Source: Bacteroidales bacterium
Lineage (GTDB): Bacteria > Bacteroidota > Bacteroidia > Bacteroidales > Bacteroidaceae
Assembly (NCBI GenBank): GCA_004555425.1
Contig: SFID01000103.1
Location: 1-9,520, forward strand
DNA: 9,520 nt
Reading direction: 5' to 3'
Positions 6,651 to 9,520 of the stretch are shown one piece after another (the first letter of the stretch is position 1; each line of letters begins with the position of its first letter). The notes under the pieces were generated by a model. That model was not told the DNA's origin and ran no database searches. It worked only from the letters and a program-made list of their open reading frames with translations. The position numbers and the translations under genes are program-made.

Positions 6651-8730
6651 TCACCATCGTTCCGGCCTGGCGCACATTACCGAGGTCGAAATAGCGCGTA
6701 TTGGTGATGTTCGTCACGTCGGCATAAACCTTCCACCGCCGCATTTGCCATTGCAAGCGGCCGTCAAGGATGGCGTGAACGCCGTAGGGTTGCAACTCGC
6801 CAGTGTTTTGGCCGTTCTTATAGACCAGATAGGCGCCTGCGCGGTCCTGCACGCGGAGATTCCACGTGGCCGAGAGGTTGCGCCAGATGTGGTGTTCGAG
6901 CGAGGCTGTGGCCTTGTGGCGCAGGTATTCCATGGCATAGTTTGACTTGAAATACGCTTGGTCGTCGCGTCTGTGCTGATGGATGTAGGCATAGCCCAGG
7001 GTGAGGCGGCGCAGTGGCTGGCGCGTGCCCCATTGGCGGTCGAGGTGGAGCGTAGAGGTGAGGCTGATGCCCACGTTGTCCAGTTGGAAATTCGTGGCGT
7101 GGTATTTGTCATCGGCTGAGAACATCACCCAGTCAATCATGTTCGTGCCGCGATTATAGTAAACCTTCGCCTTGACATTTCCCAGGCGGTGCAGCCAGTC
7201 CACCCCTAGATTCCAGGCCGAGCACTCCTCGGGCCGCAGTCCCACGTTGCCTTGCTGCGTGGGACTCTTGTAATACAGGTCCGTGAACGTAGGCAGGCGC
7301 AAGGAGCGGTTCCACGAGGCGTAGAGGCGCAGGGCAGGGGCGATGCGGTAACTCAGGTCCACGCCGGGATAGAAGCGGAAGCGGTTGTCGATGGCCGTAT
7401 TGCGCTCAGCCATGAAGCCCACCGAGAGGGTGAAGGCGCGCAGGATGAGGCTCTGTTCGGCGTAGAGGCTCACGTTGCTGCGCCCGTCGTAGTGGTTGTA
7501 GTGCCCAGAGGGGAGTGCGCGCGGTTGGCCCAGGTTCGAACTGATGATTTCCTCGCGCCGCCATTCGCCGCCCACCGATGTGCGTCCTATTCGCCAGTCC
7601 AACCAGGCGTTGAGTGCAGTGGTGAGCACGTCCGTGCGGTGGAAGTTCTCGCCCGTGGGCGTGTCGCGGATGAGTTGAAAATGGTCAAGGTTGCGCATCC
7701 ACGCCACCTGCGGACTGAGGTGGAGCGTCACATTGCGCTTGTGCGGCCCACTGAAGCGCAGGGGCACATCGGCTGTGACCGAGGCTAGGTGGCGCTGCGT
7801 GGCCTCCCACTGATTGGGATAGGCGGCAGAATAGAACGTATTGGCGCCAAAGTCGTTGATGGTCGTACCCGCCTGCGCCGCAAGGGTGAAGGCGCGGTGG
7901 TCATAAGCCAGTTGGCCAAACCACTTCGTACCCCGGAAATCGCTGTTCGTCACAGCGCCGTCCGACCGCCGTCCGCTGCCGCTCACCGAGGCGTGGAGGC
8001 GACCCTTGCGGCGGGCATCGTAGGCGTACATGGCCTCGCCCAGCACCGTGGCATAACTGCCCGCAGCCACTTCGGCCTTGACCGAATGGGGCGATGCACC
8101 AGCGGTATTGCTGGCCGAAGCATCGGGGCGTGTGATGACGTTGATGGCGCCGCTGAAGGCTTGGCTGCCAAGCACACGCGAGGCAGCGCCTTCGAGAATC
8201 TCGACGCGCTGAATGTCGGAAAGGTTGACGGGGAAATCGGCCGCGTTGTGGCCCGTGTGGGGATTGCTGATGGGTACGCCGTTAATAAGGATGGCAATCT
8301 GGTCGTGCGTACCGCCGTTGATGCTAATGTCCGTTTGCATACCAAAGCCGCCGCGTTGTCGGACATCAATGCCGACGGCTAATTTCAACAAGTCGTTGAT
8401 CGACGTGACACCCGCCGCTTCAAGGTCTTGTTGGCTGAGTGTCATCACCTGTCGGGCCACCAGGTTGGCAGCCATCGGAGTGCGCGAGGCGAGAACGACC
8501 ACCTCGTCAACCTCCTGTTCGGGCGCACCAACCGAATCGGCCGCATGGCTCTCTGCAAGCACGGGCAAGGTCTTGGCCTGGAGGCAGGGCGCAGCGCAGG
8601 CGAGGGTGGCTGCACCCAGCACACCGACACGCACCTCGCGACCCAAGCAGGCAAAGAGCGCGTAGCCCTTGCGGCAGAAATGGCGGAACGTGATGGGCGC
8701 CGAACTGCTTCTTGGAGTTTGTGATAACAT
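6625..8730 (-). CDS. TonB-dependent outer-membrane receptor, BtuB-like
   Basis: A 701-residue outer-membrane receptor when started at the ATG at 8730. The frame is open further upstream, but that extension is hairpin-rich leader without a good start. Residues 1-52 are an unusually long signal region, with a basic RKGYALFACLGREVR segment before the hydrophobic VGVLGAATLACAAPCLQA. A TonB-box-like stretch is near 73-83 (EVDEVVVLASR). The plug domain is about 85-202 (INDLLKLAVGIDVRQRGG; ILINGVPISNP; DIQRVEILEGAASRVLGSQAFSGAINVITR), closest in style to BtuB and colicin-type receptors. The rest is the 22-strand β-barrel, ending ADVTNITNTRYFD and GGSLTL. There is no SusC-type N-terminal extension and no SusD gene beside it. 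The substrate cannot be told; cobalamin or a metal chelate is the family-based guess. It is convergent with the protease gene and monocistronic within this window. TATCTTTC at 8753-8760 (minus strand) resembles a -7 element but lacks a -33 partner. Confidence 0.9.
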   Translation of the reverse strand: MLSQTPRSSSAPITFRHFCRKGYALFACLGREVRVGVLGAATLACAAPCLQAKTLPVLAESHAADSVGAPEQEVDEVVVLASRTPMAANLVARQVMTLSQQDLEAAGVTSINDLLKLAVGIDVRQRGGFGMQTDISINGGTHDQIAILINGVPISNPHTGHNAADFPVNLSDIQRVEILEGAASRVLGSQAFSGAINVITRPDASASNTAGASPHSVKAEVAAGSYATVLGEAMYAYDARRKGRLHASVSGSGRRSDGAVTNSDFRGTKWFGQLAYDHRAFTLAAQAGTTINDFGANTFYSAAYPNQWEATQRHLASVTADVPLRFSGPHKRNVTLHLSPQVAWMRNLDHFQLIRDTPTGENFHRTDVLTTALNAWLDWRIGRTSVGGEWRREEIISSNLGQPRALPSGHYNHYDGRSNVSLYAEQSLILRAFTLSVGFMAERNTAIDNRFRFYPGVDLSYRIAPALRLYASWNRSLRLPTFTDLYYKSPTQQGNVGLRPEECSAWNLGVDWLHRLGNVKAKVYYNRGTNMIDWVMFSADDKYHATNFQLDNVGISLTSTLHLDRQWGTRQPLRRLTLGYAYIHQHRRDDQAYFKSNYAMEYLRHKATASLEHHIWRNLSATWNLRVQDRAGAYLVYKNGQNTGELQPYGVHAILDGRLQWQMRRWKVYADVTNITNTRYFDLGNVRQAGTMVMVGGSLTL

Positions 8731-8881
8731 AAATGAAATAAAAATGAAAGTTGAAAGATATGTTTCAACGCAGCCCTGCGGACTGCTGGTTTCAAGTGGA
8801 GCCCGAATTTTGCAAGGGGAGCATCGGGCATCGCCCCTTCCCTGGCGCATACGAAAGCCAGCCTGCAAGCGTGCCTCTTAA
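8731..8881 (-). promoter_or_regulatory. Hairpin-rich leader upstream of the TonB receptor
   Basis: Read on the minus strand this gap contains three possible stems: CTGGC...GCCAG, AAGGGG...CCCCTT, and a 7-bp GCAGTCC-GCA-GGGCTGC hairpin (8768-8784). AGTCCGCAGGGCTGCG matches about 12 of 16 positions of the cobalamin-riboswitch B12 box, and AGGGAA lies upstream, but the GCCACTG block and the usual box order are not convincingly present. It could be a diverged B12-type leader, an unrelated structured 5' UTR, or chance. The last 30 bases before the ATG are AT-rich and unstructured, as expected for a Bacteroidetes start. Confidence 0.25.
8763..8789 (+). repeat. GTTTCAACGCAGC hairpin, copy 2
   Basis: GTTTCAACGCAGC followed by CCTGCG and GACTGCTG. 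It shares both blocks, in inverted orientation, with 6387-6412. Its core folds into a 7-bp stem with a 3-base loop. It lies in the leader of the receptor gene, so the pair brackets that gene. Confidence 0.4.
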
Positions 8882-8971
8882 GGTAGGGTCTATACATTCG
8901 TTTCAATGGGAAGGCATCCAAGCAAGAAAAGTAAATCTACCTTCCATTGAAACCAATTATTAGAACCTACC
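8882..8971. repeat. Palindromic intergenic repeat, copy B
   Basis: The left arm 8882-8914 (starting GGTAGGGTCTATA, then CGTTTCAATGGGAAGG) pairs with 8940-8971 (ending TTAGAACCTACC), with about 5 mismatches and one gap over 32 bp. The arms match those of copy A at 3337-3414 (GTAGG-TCTATA-ATT-GTTTCAA), and both loops end in TCTACCTT before the right arm; copy B has about 15 more loop bases. It is upstream of the receptor gene. The shared arms with differing loops are what one expects of a dispersed MITE- or REP-like family. Confidence 0.75.
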
Positions 8972-9028
8972 AATAGGACCTGCCTAATATACAACATCCC
9001 GGAGGCTCGCGTGTGCAAAAGTCGTCTT

Positions 9029-9060
9029 TTAACATTTCACAGAATGTTGCGAAATGTTAA
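9029..9060. promoter_or_regulatory. Operator-like perfect palindrome
   Basis: TTAACATTTC (9029-9038) and GAAATGTTAA (9051-9060) are perfect 10-bp inverted repeats with a 12-bp spacer, ending 5 bp before the -33 element of the promoter at 9066. The half-site core AATGTT occurs again at about 9043 in the spacer and about 9083 inside the promoter. Position and symmetry suggest a binding site for a dimeric regulator. The regulator is not in the window. Confidence 0.5.
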
Positions 9061-9065
9061 CGCGA

Positions 9066-9097
9066 TTTGCATTTCGGCGAAAAATGTTGTATCTTTG
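9066..9097 (+). promoter_or_regulatory. Bacteroidetes-type promoter
   Basis: TTTG at 9066-9069 and TATCTTTG at 9090-9097, separated by 20 bp, match the Bacteroidetes -33 (TTTG) and -7 (TAnnTTTG) consensus with the right spacing. This is the best promoter in the window. Transcription would start near 9103 and run rightward, away from the receptor gene, into DNA with no gene before the window ends. Confidence 0.7.
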
Positions 9098-9107
9098 TAG
9101 TAGCGAA

Positions 9108-9147
9108 GAGGAGAGAGCCTTGAACACGGGGCTTTCTCCTCTTTTTT
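9108..9147 (+). terminator. Intrinsic terminator directly after a promoter
   Basis: GAGGAGAGAGCC (9108-9119) pairs with GGCTTTCTCCTC (9130-9141) in a 12-bp stem with one G-U pair and a 10-base loop, followed by TTTTTT (9142-9147). It begins only about 5 nt after the predicted start site, so the transcript would be about 45 nt and nearly all hairpin. It is either an attenuator for a gene to the right of the window or the whole of a very small RNA. Confidence 0.75.
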
Positions 9148-9326
9148 AGCCCATTATGAAGGGAAAAAAACATCGGATGTAGAAAAATTTCTAAGGGAGA
9201 TAAAATTTTTTCTCTCGGCGAGCGGATTTTTTCTTGGCGAAGTTGGTGCGCGAATTGCCGATGTAGGATTTCCGAAAGTTAAAAGATATTTATTTTCAAA
9301 CCCTGCATTTTTTACATTTTGGGGTT
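9148..9326. other. AT-rich intergenic stretch without a gene
   Basis: I see no coding frame of useful length on either strand. The only small frame after the terminator is MKGKKHRM (9156-9182), too short to support. An A/T-rich inverted pair (GAAAAATTT near 9182 and AAATTTTTTC near 9204) could form a weak hairpin. The stretch separates the promoter/terminator unit from the right inverted repeat. Confidence 0.5.
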
Positions 9327-9520
9327 CTACTCAGGTGGTTTTCTTTGCGAACAACTCCCAACTAAGTTTTAGGTCCAAGTTCAGGTTAGAAAGACAAAAA
9401 CCAAGCTAAACCCCTTGAAGAGGCTGGGGCTTCGCCCTGGTGTTAGGTTTTCGGCTGGGTCTTATAAGAGCAAGCTCTTAACGCCCCACCCGAAAACCTA
9501 ACACCACCTTCTTTCAGAAG
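9327..9520 (-). repeat. Long inverted repeat, right copy
   Basis: This is the reverse complement of 37-230 with 9 of 194 positions different. The inner part 9327-9412 is the conserved non-palindromic half. It is followed by the closing-stem strand CCTTGAAGAGGCTG (9413-9426), the GGGC/GCCC arm (9427-9437) and the long hairpin with 17-bp stem (9438-9506). The partner of the closing stem would lie just outside the window. The substitutions relative to the left copy are scattered, which speaks for two old genomic copies rather than an assembly fold-back. Confidence 0.9.

Noticed and set aside
7252..8382. Plus-strand frames of 178 and 197 codons inside the receptor gene
   Set aside because: They lie antisense to the barrel and plug, and their composition is that of shadow frames.
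9327..9370. Possible promoter in the right repeat (TTTG 9344-9347 with TAAGTTTT 9363-9370)
   Set aside because: The spacing is only 15 bp and the -7 element lacks its final G.
1..9520. CRISPR array or insertion sequence
   Set aside because: There are no regularly spaced direct repeats, no Cas genes, and no transposase or integrase frame.

Overview
The window looks like chromosomal sequence from a member of the Bacteroidales, most likely Prevotella-like. Three things suggest this. Two genes encode large secreted proteins ending in a type IX secretion (T9SS) type A sorting domain. The third encodes a BtuB-like TonB-dependent receptor. The -7 elements have the Bacteroidetes form TAnnTTTG, and gene starts lack Shine-Dalgarno sequences. 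Genes are GC-rich while intergenic DNA is AT-rich. The genus is an inference.

Layout: 1-415 is non-coding. It carries a long repeat (37-230, with a palindromic part from 18) and a likely promoter for the first gene. Gene 1 (416-3325, +) is a modular adhesin-like secreted protein. After a 123-bp gap filled by a palindromic repeat comes gene 2 (3449-6307, +), an M6-family zinc metalloprotease with a T9SS sorting domain. A 317-bp convergent gap follows, with a strong hairpin and a possible gene remnant. Gene 3 (8730-6625, -) is a TonB-dependent receptor. The last ~790 bp (8731-9520) hold no gene. They hold a hairpin-rich leader, a second copy of the palindromic repeat, a perfect operator-like palindrome, a good promoter followed at once by an intrinsic terminator, and the second copy of the long repeat in inverted orientation.

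Functionally, genes 1 and 2 are probably two cell-surface or secreted cargoes of the T9SS, one binding and one proteolytic, possibly co-transcribed. The TonB receptor takes up an unidentified scarce ligand across the outer membrane; it resembles BtuB most. The least ordinary part of the window is its non-coding DNA. About 194-bp repeats, roughly 95% identical, face each other across the 9-kb block and contain a cloverleaf-like four-way palindrome. A separate family of palindromes sits in two other gaps. I see no transposase, integrase, CRISPR, tRNA or rRNA.
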